DNA of 9,752 nucleotides from Candidatus Poribacteria bacterium (GCA_014730235.1 WJIO01000293.1:1-9752), one strand, 5' to 3'; counted from the first letter of the stretch, positions 1 through 6,152 are shown. The notes: generated from the letters alone by a model not told the origin. A program made the numbers and translations.

Positions 1-362
1 ATGTTATCATAGCGAAGCACCCTGTTTACCTCTGCCACATATAAAGAGCCTTTCCGAAAGTCAACGCCGTTTGGCATATTAAGACCTTGGGCTATTTTTA
101 TTATATGTTCAGCTTTATTATCCTTATCTTTATCCAGAACTGCATAAACATTGCCTACCTTACGTGTTCCAACAAATAAAATACCATCTGGACTGAGAAC
201 CATAGAACGGGCATTTTGAATATCACTGGCGTATATTTCTATTTTAAATCCATCTGGTAGTTTTATGTCTTCAAGCCCCTGGGCTTCTGTGTCGTTAATA
301 GTCATTTGAGTAAAAAGTAATATCAGGAAAATTACTTCAATAAGTGTATACTTATTAATCAT
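1..362 (-). CDS. PQQ-dependent sugar (sorbosone) dehydrogenase-like protein, N-terminal part, cut by window edge
   Basis: Reading the minus strand from an ATG at 362 gives 120 open codons running off the left edge. Residues 1-19 are a short basic start plus a hydrophobic stretch (VIFLILLF), a plausible signal peptide; cleavage may fall near the TEAQG segment around residue 28. The mature part begins LPDGFKIEIYASDIQNARSM and continues with SPDGILFVGTR, GNVYAVLDKDKD, GLNMPNGVDFRKGSLYVAEV and NRVLRYDN. These are the opening blades of the soluble-glucose/sorbosone dehydrogenase beta-propeller family, whose members oxidise sugars or aldoses with PQQ, usually outside the cytoplasm. The catalytic and PQQ-binding part lies outside the window, so activity cannot be judged, and some family members are not proven enzymes. 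An AAGGA-type ribosome binding site lies about 10 nt upstream of the ATG. I saw only weak promoter-like sequence upstream. Confidence 0.85.
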   Translation of the reverse strand, partial: MINKYTLIEVIFLILLFTQMTINDTEAQGLEDIKLPDGFKIEIYASDIQNARSMVLSPDGILFVGTRKVGNVYAVLDKDKDNKAEHIIKIAQGLNMPNGVDFRKGSLYVAEVNRVLRYDN

Positions 363-453
363 TTTATATACCATCCTTATTTTGAGATTTGATTGTTTTA
401 ATTAGCCTGTTAAAATAACACTTCATAAAGTTAGTAAATTCCTTACTTTTAAA

Positions 454-482
454 GGCTCAGCAGGAGCTTCGCCCTCCCGAAT
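454..482 (+). repeat. 29-bp GC-rich intergenic repeat, copy 1
   Basis: The 29 bases from GGCTCAGC to CTCCCGAAT match 2072-2100 in the same orientation with one difference in 29 (A at 462, G in the other copy). It is much more GC-rich than the surrounding AT-rich DNA. In this copy the stem is imperfect: GGAG can pair with CTCC across a short loop. It lies about 90 bp upstream of the start of the dehydrogenase-like gene, on that gene's 5' side. Function unknown; it could be part of a nonautonomous mobile element or an RNA hairpin. Confidence 0.85.
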
Positions 483-696
483 AGGATTTAATGCTCAATA
501 ATTTTTTAGAAAATGGTATTACCAAGCTTAGCATAAAGCTTTGGCTCTCATATATAAATATATTGTGAAAAAATATAGAATGTGATATATTTCCTCCATA
601 AATGTAATCATTAAAAAATGAAAAATCTGTTTATAATAATTACTTTTTCTATAGTCAATTATAGAATTTCTCATTACTATAAAGCTGTTTTTCTAA
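483..696. other. AT-rich noncoding stretch
   Basis: No convincing ORF, RNA gene or strong promoter is visible here. The only recognisable item is a fragment of the repeat-family terminus at 601-620, listed separately. The rest is very AT-rich and low in complexity. Confidence 0.6.
601..620 (+). repeat. Detached outer terminus of the MITE-like repeat family
   Basis: AATGTAATCATTAAAAAATG matches the outer terminus of the copy starting at 1887 (AATGTAATCGTTAAAAAATT, from 1886) at 18 of 20 positions, and the reverse complement of the right terminus of the copy ending at 858. It lies about 95 bp to the left of the inner left terminus of that same copy (from about 716). It is either a solo remnant or the true left end of that element, split by an insertion. 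Confidence 0.6.
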
Positions 697-858
697 ATAT
701 ATCTTTAATTTTTAGTTCTTCCCGGTTTAGTGTGGTAAAGATAAGCAACTTCTTCATGCTGTCATTCATGCGAAAGCAGGAATGACAGGCTGAGAGAATT
801 TTCAATTATAAACACCCTAAACCCGGAAGAGCCTAATTTTTTAACGATTACATAAATT
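697..858 (+). repeat. MITE-like element, copy A, with both termini
   Basis: The element has imperfect terminal inverted repeats. The left end reads CTTCCCGGTTTAGTGTGG from 719; the right end reads CCCTAAACCCGGAAGAG up to about 832, and is the near reverse complement. Outside this the right terminus continues to 853 with the reverse complement of ATGTAATCGTTAAAAAATT, shared exactly with the copy at 1887. The core at 760-787 is a hairpin with 12-bp arms (TGTCATTCATGC / GCAGGAATGACA, one mismatch) closed by GAAA, a GNRA-type tetraloop if transcribed. There is no ORF, so it would have to be mobilised in trans. ATGACA (782-787) and TATAAA (807-812) could make a weak rightward promoter, but the 19-nt spacing is poor. 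The left boundary is approximate. Confidence 0.75.
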
Positions 859-879
859 AAAAACAAGGTGGAATTATTT

Positions 880-957
880 ATGTTGTCTTCTTTGATTGAA
901 AAATGTAGAAAGACTTATATATCTTCTCAGAGACTGACTTTGAGAAAAGCCATCTGA
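880..957 (+). CDS. Candidate 25-residue leader peptide upstream of the SGNH gene
   Basis: This ORF has 25 codons from ATG to TGA; the peptide starts MLSSLIEKCR and ends TLRKAI, with seven Lys/Arg residues and no membrane segment. I do not recognise it. The case for translation is the ribosome binding site AAGGTGG at 865-871, one mismatch from consensus and 8 nt from the ATG, as good as that of any full gene here. The TGA (955-957) falls inside the left arm of the hairpin at 948-974, and the next gene starts 45 nt later in the same frame with several stops between. There is no run of one amino acid as in classic biosynthetic attenuators. Alternatives are a chance ORF or the decayed start of a lost gene. 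Confidence 0.4.
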   Translation: MLSSLIEKCRKTYISSQRLTLRKAI

Positions 958-988
958 GCTTAACTCAGATAGCTCTGTTAATTTTTTT
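948..988 (+). promoter_or_regulatory. Hairpin plus T-tract before the SGNH ribosome binding site (possible attenuator)
   Basis: The stem pairs 948-958 with 964-974: a 7-bp ATCTGAG/CTCAGAT core, then one C-A mismatch and three more pairs, closed by the 5-nt loop CTTAA. A run of seven T (982-988) follows after 7 nt, immediately before AGGAGG at 989-994. The stop codon of the leader ORF is inside the left arm, so a ribosome ending there would keep the stem open. The gap between stem and T-run is longer than in a typical intrinsic terminator, so termination would be weak at best. It could instead affect translation initiation. Confidence 0.35.
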
Positions 989-1002
989 AGGAGGAAAATC
1001 AA

Positions 1003-1887
1003 ATGCTGTATAACATATGTATCTCCCTGTTCTTTCTCATGACAATTATCCATGTGTGTTCAAAATCAGCAGTTGGCGATATGATGGCCGATTCCCCGGT
1101 AACTTTTCCTGAAACTGGTGCGCTGCCATCCAAGTACCCACCAGATCAGCCCTCAAAAAGGTCAGAAGCACCGGAGGAGGGTTATTACCTCTTTTCCACT
1201 CCCGAACGCTCATTAAAGCAGATTGCCGCAATACAGTCAGAAATGCCCGAAGGTAAATTTACTCCACCTCCTTCAGATTGGGATCATCTACAACGCACAA
1301 AAAGTATATTAACCCAGGGCGGAACACTTCGTATGCTGGCCCTTGGTGACAGCATTGTAAACGATACCATGCGCTCTGGTTGGGTGGCCAGATTAAGCGA
1401 AGCTTATCCAAAGGCTGATATTCAGGCTACTGTCTATGTAAGGGGAGGAGGCGGCTGCCAGCATTATAAAGAAGAAAATCGAATTCAAAAGAATGTCATC
1501 CCGCTTAAACCCGATCTGATATTTATAGGCGGTATCAGCCAGAAAGATATAGATAGCATTCGGGAAGTTATCCATCAATTAAGGGCGGATCTGCCTGAGG
1601 TTGAAATTCTGCTGGCTACAGGCACTTTTGGTACATCAGATCCAAGAGTTCCGGAAGAACTTGCCAAAGCCGGACATTCAGGAACTGGTGAATATGGTAA
1701 AAAGCTCAAAAAGCTGGCAAAAGAGGAAAAATGTGCTTATCTTGATATGACCACACCCTGGGCTGAGTGTATCCGTTCTTCAAACCAGCATCCACATGTA
1801 TTTTACCGCGATAGAGTACATGCCAATGTCTACGGTGAACAGATTTTGTCAAAAATACTTATGGGATTTTGGAAAGATGCTGAATAA
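1003..1887 (+). CDS. Exported SGNH/GDSL-hydrolase-like protein
   Basis: The 294-residue product starts with a hydrophobic segment (residues 4-18), probably a signal peptide or membrane anchor, then a Pro/Ser/Glu-rich linker to about residue 105. The SGNH-like domain follows: LRMLALGDSI at 109-118 has the block I Gly-Asp-Ser with nucleophile Ser117; RGGGGCQ at 147-153 fits block II; DRVHANVYG at 270-278 supplies Asp270 and His273 of block V. Family members hydrolyse esters or acyl groups on sugars and lipids; substrate unknown here. Block III normally reads GxND, but the equivalent strand reads FIGGIS (174-179), so the oxyanion Asn appears missing, making hydrolase activity uncertain. The start is supported by AGGAGG at 989-994, 8 nt upstream. 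The gene stands alone between two MITE-like copies, and its TAA (1885-1887) touches the terminus of the second. Confidence 0.75.
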   Translation: MLYNICISLFFLMTIIHVCSKSAVGDMMADSPVTFPETGALPSKYPPDQPSKRSEAPEEGYYLFSTPERSLKQIAAIQSEMPEGKFTPPPSDWDHLQRTKSILTQGGTLRMLALGDSIVNDTMRSGWVARLSEAYPKADIQATVYVRGGGGCQHYKEENRIQKNVIPLKPDLIFIGGISQKDIDSIREVIHQLRADLPEVEILLATGTFGTSDPRVPEELAKAGHSGTGEYGKKLKKLAKEEKCAYLDMTTPWAECIRSSNQHPHVFYRDRVHANVYGEQILSKILMGFWKDAE

Positions 1888-2023
1888 TGTAATCGTTAAA
1901 AAATTGGTTTTTCCGGGTTCAGTGTGGTAAGGATAAGAAACTTCTTTATGCTGTCATTCCTGCGAAAGCACGAATCCAGTCTTTATGCGGATCTGCTGGA
2001 TTCGTGCTTTCGCAGGAATGACA
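1887..2023 (+). repeat. MITE-like element, copy B, with 28-bp perfect hairpin; right terminus missing
   Basis: The left terminus ATGTAATCGTTAAAAAATT (1887-1905) is followed by TTCCGGGTTCAGTGTGGTAA, closely matching the inner left end of copy A and the reverse complement of its right end. The sequence then runs through GATAAGAAACTTCTTTATGC, as in copy A, into a long core. The core pairs 1952-1979 with 1996-2023 as perfect 28-bp inverted arms beginning TGTCATTCCTGCGAAAGCA, with a 16-nt loop. After 2023 the expected right terminus is not recognisable, so this copy looks truncated. The element begins at the last base of the SGNH gene's stop codon, and its hairpin could act as a 3'-end RNA structure for that gene. 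The T8 run at 2038-2045 is 14 nt from the stem, too far for a standard terminator. Confidence 0.8.
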
Positions 2024-2071
2024 AAAATTTATGTTTGTTTTTTTTATAAAAATCTTGAGCAAAAAGGAAAG

Positions 2072-2100
2072 GGCTCAGCGGGAGCTTCGCCCTCCCGAAT
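2072..2100 (+). repeat. 29-bp GC-rich intergenic repeat, copy 2
   Basis: It is identical to 454-482 at 28 of 29 positions and in the same orientation. Here the single change completes a 6-bp stem, CGGGAG (2079-2084) with CTCCCG (2092-2097), around a 7-nt CTTCGCC loop. The 16 bases just before it (2054-2069, CTTGAGCAAAAAGGAA) occur as an exact reverse complement inside the core of the repeat at 5843-5980, linking the two repeat families. Confidence 0.85.
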
Positions 2101-2104
2101 TGTG

Positions 2105-2128
2105 ACTAAAATACTAAAATACTAAATT
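2105..2128 (+). repeat. Three tandem 8-bp units (ACTAAAAT)
   Basis: ACTAAAAT occurs at 2105-2112 and 2113-2120, then ACTAAATT at 2121-2128. It sits about 30 bp upstream of the predicted promoter of the response regulator gene. It may be replication slippage, an AT-rich upstream element, or chance. Confidence 0.6.
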
Positions 2129-2155
2129 GAGACAGGTGCTTTATACAAGAAACTA

Positions 2156-2190
2156 TAGACTCCTTCAATCTGTAATGATATAATTATCAT
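2156..2190 (+). promoter_or_regulatory. Predicted promoter of the response regulator, with inverted repeat over the -10
   Basis: TAGACT (2156-2161, four of six matches to TTGACA) lies 17 nt before TATAAT (2179-2184, perfect -10). The start would fall near 2191, about 30 nt before the ATG. The -10 overlaps an inverted repeat, ATGATA (2175-2180) and TATCAT (2185-2190) around TAAT, a possible operator or a by-product of AT-richness. Confidence 0.45.
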
Positions 2191-2219
2191 ATTGAACTTA
2201 TTAAGATACGGAGGAGTCT

Positions 2220-3587
2220 ATGAATGAAAATATTCTGATTATAGATGATGAAAAAGAAATACAGAACTCACTATCAGCAATATTACAGGATGATGGATAT
2301 AACACACTGACGGCTGGAACAGGTAAGGACGGTCTCAGGATTATTCAGGAAGAACCAGTAAACCTTATACTTCTTGACCTGTTTTTACCCGATACTGACG
2401 GCGTAGAGGTGCTGCGTCAGATCAAGAGTATTGATTCCAGCCTTGCCGTTATTATGATCTCCGGTAATGCAACTGTAGAAGCGGCTGTAGAATCCACGAA
2501 GTTAGGCGCGTATTATTTTATTGAGAAACCCTTTGAACCTATCGAACGAATAGACTATATGCTATTGACTATAAAGCGGGCCCTGGAACACCAGCAGTTG
2601 CAGAGGGAAAATTTAGCCCTCAAAAAGAAAGAATCCAGCAAGTATACTATGGTGGGCAAAAGTCCTGCCATTATGCGTTTATATGACCAGATAAGTAAAG
2701 CTGCTCCCAGCAAGGGCCGGGTTTTGATTACCGGAGAGAACGGTTCTGGTAAGGAACTTGTGGCCAGGGCTATTCACCAGCAGAGCAAACGGGCATCAAA
2801 GCCTTTTGTTGAGGTAAACTGCGCAGCTATTCCCCAGGAATTGATTGAAAGCGAAATTTTTGGACACGAAAAGGGTTCTTTTACCGGTGCATCCCGGCGG
2901 CAAATTGGAAAATTTGAGTTGTCCAACGGTGGAACCATATTCCTTGATGAAATAGGGGATATGAGTCTGACTGCTCAGGCGAAGGTATTAAGAGCCCTGG
3001 AAGAAGAGAAAATCCAGCGTATAGGTGGAACAGGCACTATAGATCTGGATGTCAGAGTTATTGCGGCGACAAATAAAAACCTGGAAGAAGAAATTGAAAA
3101 GGGAAATTTTCGTCAGGATTTGTTCTATAGATTAAACGTAATTCCCATAGTTGTTCCTCCATTACGGGAACGAAAAGAAGATATACCACTGCTGGTCAAT
3201 CATTTTGTCCATCAGTTTTGCAGCGAAAATGGTAAACCGGTAAAAGAACTGGAGCCTGAAGCTATAAACATCCTCAAACAACATGATTGGCCGGGAAATG
3301 TGAGGGAACTCAGGAACATAGCGGAACGACTGGTCATAATGGTTGATTCCGATACCATAGCAGCCGCCAACGTTCTTTCAGCCGTTCATATTAATACCCA
3401 CACTCCATACAGCGAAGGCCCTAAATCTCTGCGGGATATGGTGGATGAATACGAGAAAAATATAGTTGTTATGGAGTTGGATGCTACAGATCATAATGTA
3501 AGCCAAACTGCAAAAAATCTAAATGTAGACCGGGCTAATCTATATAGAAAGCTGCGCTCATGGGGAATTGTTAAATCAGACAATTGA
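2220..3587 (+). CDS. NtrC/NtrX-type sigma-54-dependent response regulator
   Basis: The 455-residue product is complete for this family and has three domains. The receiver (1-115) has the acidic pair Asp9/Asp10, phosphoacceptor Asp53 in LLDLFLPD, Ser81 and Lys103 (EKPF). The AAA+ domain (about 144-375) has Walker A GENGSGK (172-178), the sigma-54 contact loop GSFTGA (219-224; the usual GAFTGA with Ala to Ser), Walker B TIFLDE (239-244), and the conserved FRQDLFYRLNV and PPLRERKEDIP motifs. A Fis-type helix-turn-helix is at the C-terminus (NVSQTAKNLNVDRANLYRKL). When phosphorylated by a histidine kinase it should oligomerise and open sigma-54 RNA polymerase promoters. No kinase gene is adjacent, so partner and signal are unknown. 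The C-terminal half resembles NtrX as I recall it. The start is supported by GGAGGAG ending 4 nt before the ATG. The gene converges on the next with an 18-bp gap and no clear terminator. Confidence 0.93.
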   Translation: MNENILIIDDEKEIQNSLSAILQDDGYNTLTAGTGKDGLRIIQEEPVNLILLDLFLPDTDGVEVLRQIKSIDSSLAVIMISGNATVEAAVESTKLGAYYFIEKPFEPIERIDYMLLTIKRALEHQQLQRENLALKKKESSKYTMVGKSPAIMRLYDQISKAAPSKGRVLITGENGSGKELVARAIHQQSKRASKPFVEVNCAAIPQELIESEIFGHEKGSFTGASRRQIGKFELSNGGTIFLDEIGDMSLTAQAKVLRALEEEKIQRIGGTGTIDLDVRVIAATNKNLEEEIEKGNFRQDLFYRLNVIPIVVPPLRERKEDIPLLVNHFVHQFCSENGKPVKELEPEAINILKQHDWPGNVRELRNIAERLVIMVDSDTIAAANVLSAVHINTHTPYSEGPKSLRDMVDEYEKNIVVMELDATDHNVSQTAKNLNVDRANLYRKLRSWGIVKSDN

Positions 3588-3605
3588 TTATAATAGACAA
3601 TTTCT

Positions 3606-5585
3606 TTAACCGACGCTGAACTGGTATGTGGGTATATTCCATATTATACTCACCCAGTTCCATAAACTTCCCACAAGGTACTCCCCTAATATCAACCCCA
3701 AAAACAGTGGTACAGCTTTTCTATAGGTTTTCAGACCACCGTATCTTAAGACCACAACCTTAATTATCCAGCTTATAAGGAAAGAACTCCATACATGAAC
3801 ACCCCAACTGCTGGATATAGCATATCCCAAAGGATGAAAGGGCCACCATAAAAAACGAAACCTCAGGGCCATCATTACCAGTGAACTAAAGAATCCCACA
3901 CCAATAAAGCCGACTGCGGGTATGTTGGAATCGCTGGGATATGATAGCCAGGATTCCAGCCAGTAATACGTCTCCCTTCCGAATCCGCCTGAACCCCACC
4001 ATGTGTAGTGTCCTGATGAAGACCCGTTCCTGTAAAAACTTTCCAATATAAGCCAGAATGTTGATATTACACTAATGGCTGTAGCCAGGGTCAGAATGAT
4101 AATCAGATGACGGTTGAAACGCCTTCCGCTAACGCGCAGTTCATCGGCCATTTTAAATCCCTCTAACTGATGCGGCATGGGGTGACTGGCGTAGGTGCGG
4201 TTGAACCAGTGATAGAGGGCCAGCATTGATAAATTCCCGGGGCCAAGGCGACGAGTACCAAAACTTATTATGGTCACATGATCAGGTCCCAGAGGGTAAT
4301 GAGCATCATGGATGGGAAAGCCTAATTCCGCTCTCATTCTTGTCATAGCCGTTGACAAAAGGTAGTAAATAACAAAGAATACTATGGCGATATATACACT
4401 CATTCCACCCTGTACTGAAAATACACATAAAAAGACTATACCAAGAATTATACCCAGGCAGGCAGTACGGTAGCTCATGCCACCTTCGGGATCTTTCTGC
4501 GCTGTTTTTTTGTTAAAGACACTTGCAAGAACGTTCTTCAAGTGCCTGCGACCAGTCCACAGCACAGCTAATATTATTGCCATATATGCGCCAAAAGATT
4601 GCTCTTTAGCGTAGGGATAACCGGGGAACATGCGAAAGCTGAAAGCGCTTCGGAATATATACTGGGCCTTCAGTACCCAGTAGAAGAACCAGGATGAAAA
4701 CAGCAAATCCAGCGGCATAAGGAAACCAAGACCTATCAGGTGCGGATGCAAGGTTATAGGTGTCCAACCAATTGCATTCCAGGGCCGTTCAGTTATGTAT
4801 TGACGAAGATCAATAAGACGCTTGAGGGGTATATATGGTATAAATGGAAATATAGAATTAACACCATTTATCAACGTCATTCCCGCAGTAATAGAGAACC
4901 CTATCCACATTGCCTTGCTTTTCAGCAGATTATTTTTTTTGTCTATGATAGCCAGCGGTAGCTGAATTATAGGATAGGTAAGACGTTCCCGCTCCATCCA
5001 CTGTCGTCTTATGACTACATTGATGCACAGCATAACCCAGAGCAGCACAACAGTAAAAGCCAGCCACCATAAAAAAGGTACTATCCAGGGTCGAATATAG
5101 TCCCATCGGTAAAAAGTGGTCTCACCTTCATAATAGGCTCTTAGAGTGTCCTGGTCAGATACTGTAAGCCATTCAGGAAGATGAGGTAAGATCATGTCAG
5201 CCCATTCATTTTCAGGAGTAGCAAACCAATAGGCATGTCCCATAGATGTTACCAAAATTTGCATCATGTTGTGGGAGCAGATAGAAGAGGCAATACACAT
5301 CATGAGATATGCAACAAGTAGTTCTCCCGACCGGAAAGCCCATTTTGATGCGATCTTTTTCAGGACAAATGATGTTCCCATCAAAAGCACGAGGCAGAAT
5401 ATAACATTGTAATATGGAACCAGGTAAGTGGGAAAAGACCATCTGTGAAATTCAAATTGCAATATCCAGAAACAGTTAAAGGGAATAAGAATTGAACCTA
5501 TAATAATACTGCGCCATGAGACTCTGCTATTGTTAATTTCTTCTGGTGATTTTTGATTATCCATATTCTCAGTAGTTTGCTCCAT
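3606..5585 (-). CDS. Polytopic membrane protein, DUF6785/DUF6784-like, function unknown
   Basis: The 659-residue product has a polar N-terminus of about 24 residues, then a dozen or more hydrophobic segments, for example residues 27-44, 59-75, 88-104 and roughly 167-192, with more to the C-terminus. I recognise the family by motifs, not function: WMERERLTYPIIQLPLAI (196-213) after the early helices, and RAELGFPIHDAHYPLGPDHV starting at residue 418, with conserved charged and His residues in a mostly hydrophobic protein. This is the DUF6785 (N-terminal) plus DUF6784 (C-terminal) architecture as I recall it. The layout resembles a transporter (oligopeptide-transporter-like folds come to mind), but that is inference. 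The Shine-Dalgarno is poor (a GGGCAAAAG stretch before the ATG); Met8 is an alternative start without a better site. A TATAAT-containing promoter lies upstream at 5688-5717. The gene is alone on its strand and converges on the response regulator gene. Confidence 0.8.
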   Translation of the reverse strand: MEQTTENMDNQKSPEEINNSRVSWRSIIIGSILIPFNCFWILQFEFHRWSFPTYLVPYYNVIFCLVLLMGTSFVLKKIASKWAFRSGELLVAYLMMCIASSICSHNMMQILVTSMGHAYWFATPENEWADMILPHLPEWLTVSDQDTLRAYYEGETTFYRWDYIRPWIVPFLWWLAFTVVLLWVMLCINVVIRRQWMERERLTYPIIQLPLAIIDKKNNLLKSKAMWIGFSITAGMTLINGVNSIFPFIPYIPLKRLIDLRQYITERPWNAIGWTPITLHPHLIGLGFLMPLDLLFSSWFFYWVLKAQYIFRSAFSFRMFPGYPYAKEQSFGAYMAIILAVLWTGRRHLKNVLASVFNKKTAQKDPEGGMSYRTACLGIILGIVFLCVFSVQGGMSVYIAIVFFVIYYLLSTAMTRMRAELGFPIHDAHYPLGPDHVTIISFGTRRLGPGNLSMLALYHWFNRTYASHPMPHQLEGFKMADELRVSGRRFNRHLIIILTLATAISVISTFWLILESFYRNGSSSGHYTWWGSGGFGRETYYWLESWLSYPSDSNIPAVGFIGVGFFSSLVMMALRFRFLWWPFHPLGYAISSSWGVHVWSSFLISWIIKVVVLRYGGLKTYRKAVPLFLGLILGEYLVGSLWNWVSIIWNIPTYQFSVG

Positions 5586-5603
5586 TACTTTTGCCCAACT
5601 TAT

Positions 5604-5648
5604 GTCAGCAGTTCGCTGTCAGAGCATCTATTGTCAGAATCATGTCAT
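5604..5648 (-). promoter_or_regulatory. Four iterated TGTCA units in the membrane-protein gene leader
   Basis: On the plus strand GTCAG or GTCAT cores start at 5604, 5618, 5633 and 5644, within ATGTCAG, TGTCAG, TGTCAG and TGTCAT. All point the same way and are spaced 14, 15 and 11 bp. They lie between the predicted -10 and the ATG of the membrane protein gene, so they would be transcribed. They could be an iterated protein-binding site or an RNA element; chance is possible for so short a unit. Confidence 0.3.
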
Positions 5649-5687
5649 TGTTAGATATGATCCGGAACAGGCGTTAGAATAAATAGC

Positions 5688-5717
5688 ATTATACCTTCGG
5701 ACATGAAATTGTATCAT
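5688..5717 (-). promoter_or_regulatory. Predicted promoter of the membrane protein gene
   Basis: On the minus strand a perfect TATAAT (5693-5688) lies 18 nt downstream of ATGATA (5717-5712), which matches TTGACA at four of six positions. It would give a leader of about 95 nt to the ATG at 5585. The -35 is weak. Confidence 0.4.
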
Positions 5718-5842
5718 ATTTCCTATTTTACAGTAAAGAAAAAATCTTATAAATCGGGTATTCTGAGCATAAATTTCTTGTCCGCAGAATTTCTTAAGCG
5801 GGTTTTTATCTATTTCCAATTAAGAAAAAAATATCCTCCATT

Positions 5843-5980
5843 TGTCATTCCTGCGAAACTCTTATTCCTTTTTGCTCAAGCTTTTTCAAAAAGCTTGAAG
5901 CAGGAATGACAAGCTGAGAAAATTTTCAAGTTATTACCATACTCAAACCAGAAGAGCCAAAGTTTTCACGGATATAAATT
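5843..5980 (+). repeat. MITE-like element, copy C, with mosaic core; left terminus missing
   Basis: The core runs from TGTCATTCCTGCGAAA (5843) to GCAGGAATGACA (5911). The right flank (AGCTGAGAAAATTTTCAAG, then AACCAGAAGAGCC and a degenerate outer terminus ending ATAAATT at 5980) is clearly homologous to the right half of copy A with substitutions. The right part of the core, 5876-5911, is identical over 36 bp to 9715-9750, and 5865-5880 is the exact reverse complement of 2054-2069. No recognisable left terminus precedes 5843. It separates the divergent promoters of the membrane protein gene and dnaE. An in-frame stretch of 68 codons over this region lacks a ribosome binding site and protein-like composition. 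Confidence 0.75.
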
Positions 5981-6005
5981 TTATGCTTGGGATGTGATTA
6001 CTTGG

Positions 6006-6034
6006 TTGACTGAGTATTATGTATGTGATATGAT
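6006..6034 (+). promoter_or_regulatory. Predicted sigma-70 promoter of dnaE, with extended -10
   Basis: TTGACT (6006-6011, five of six) is followed by a 17-nt spacer and TATGAT (6029-6034, five of six). TGA at 6026-6028 directly before the -10 supplies the extended -10 TG. This is the best promoter match in the window. Transcription would begin near 6041, giving a leader of about 110 nt before dnaE. Confidence 0.65.
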
Positions 6035-6152
6035 CTAATGTAAGTTCTCATCCATGTTGAAAATCCCCATTTGTTTAATAATTTCCTGATATTATGTACA
6101 ACATTACTGTTTTGTCTCATATATAAAGGTATAGATTCGAGGTGTTTAGGAA

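Noticed and set aside
880-1887. Leader ORF and SGNH gene as one gene broken by a nonsense mutation
   Set aside because: They share a frame, but several in-frame stops lie between 955 and 990, and the downstream ORF has its own ribosome binding site and signal-like N-terminus.
454-2100. CRISPR array
   Set aside because: The repeats occur singly, far apart, with genes between them; no regular spacers are present.
3588-3605. Shared bidirectional terminator between the convergent genes
   Set aside because: The 18-bp gap and its flanks show only short AATTG/CAATT pairing with a long loop and no GC-rich stem with T-tract.
5703-5909. 68-codon plus-strand ORF in the gap before dnaE
   Set aside because: It has no ribosome binding site, begins in the minus-strand promoter region and ends inside repeat copy C; composition is that of AT-rich noncoding DNA.
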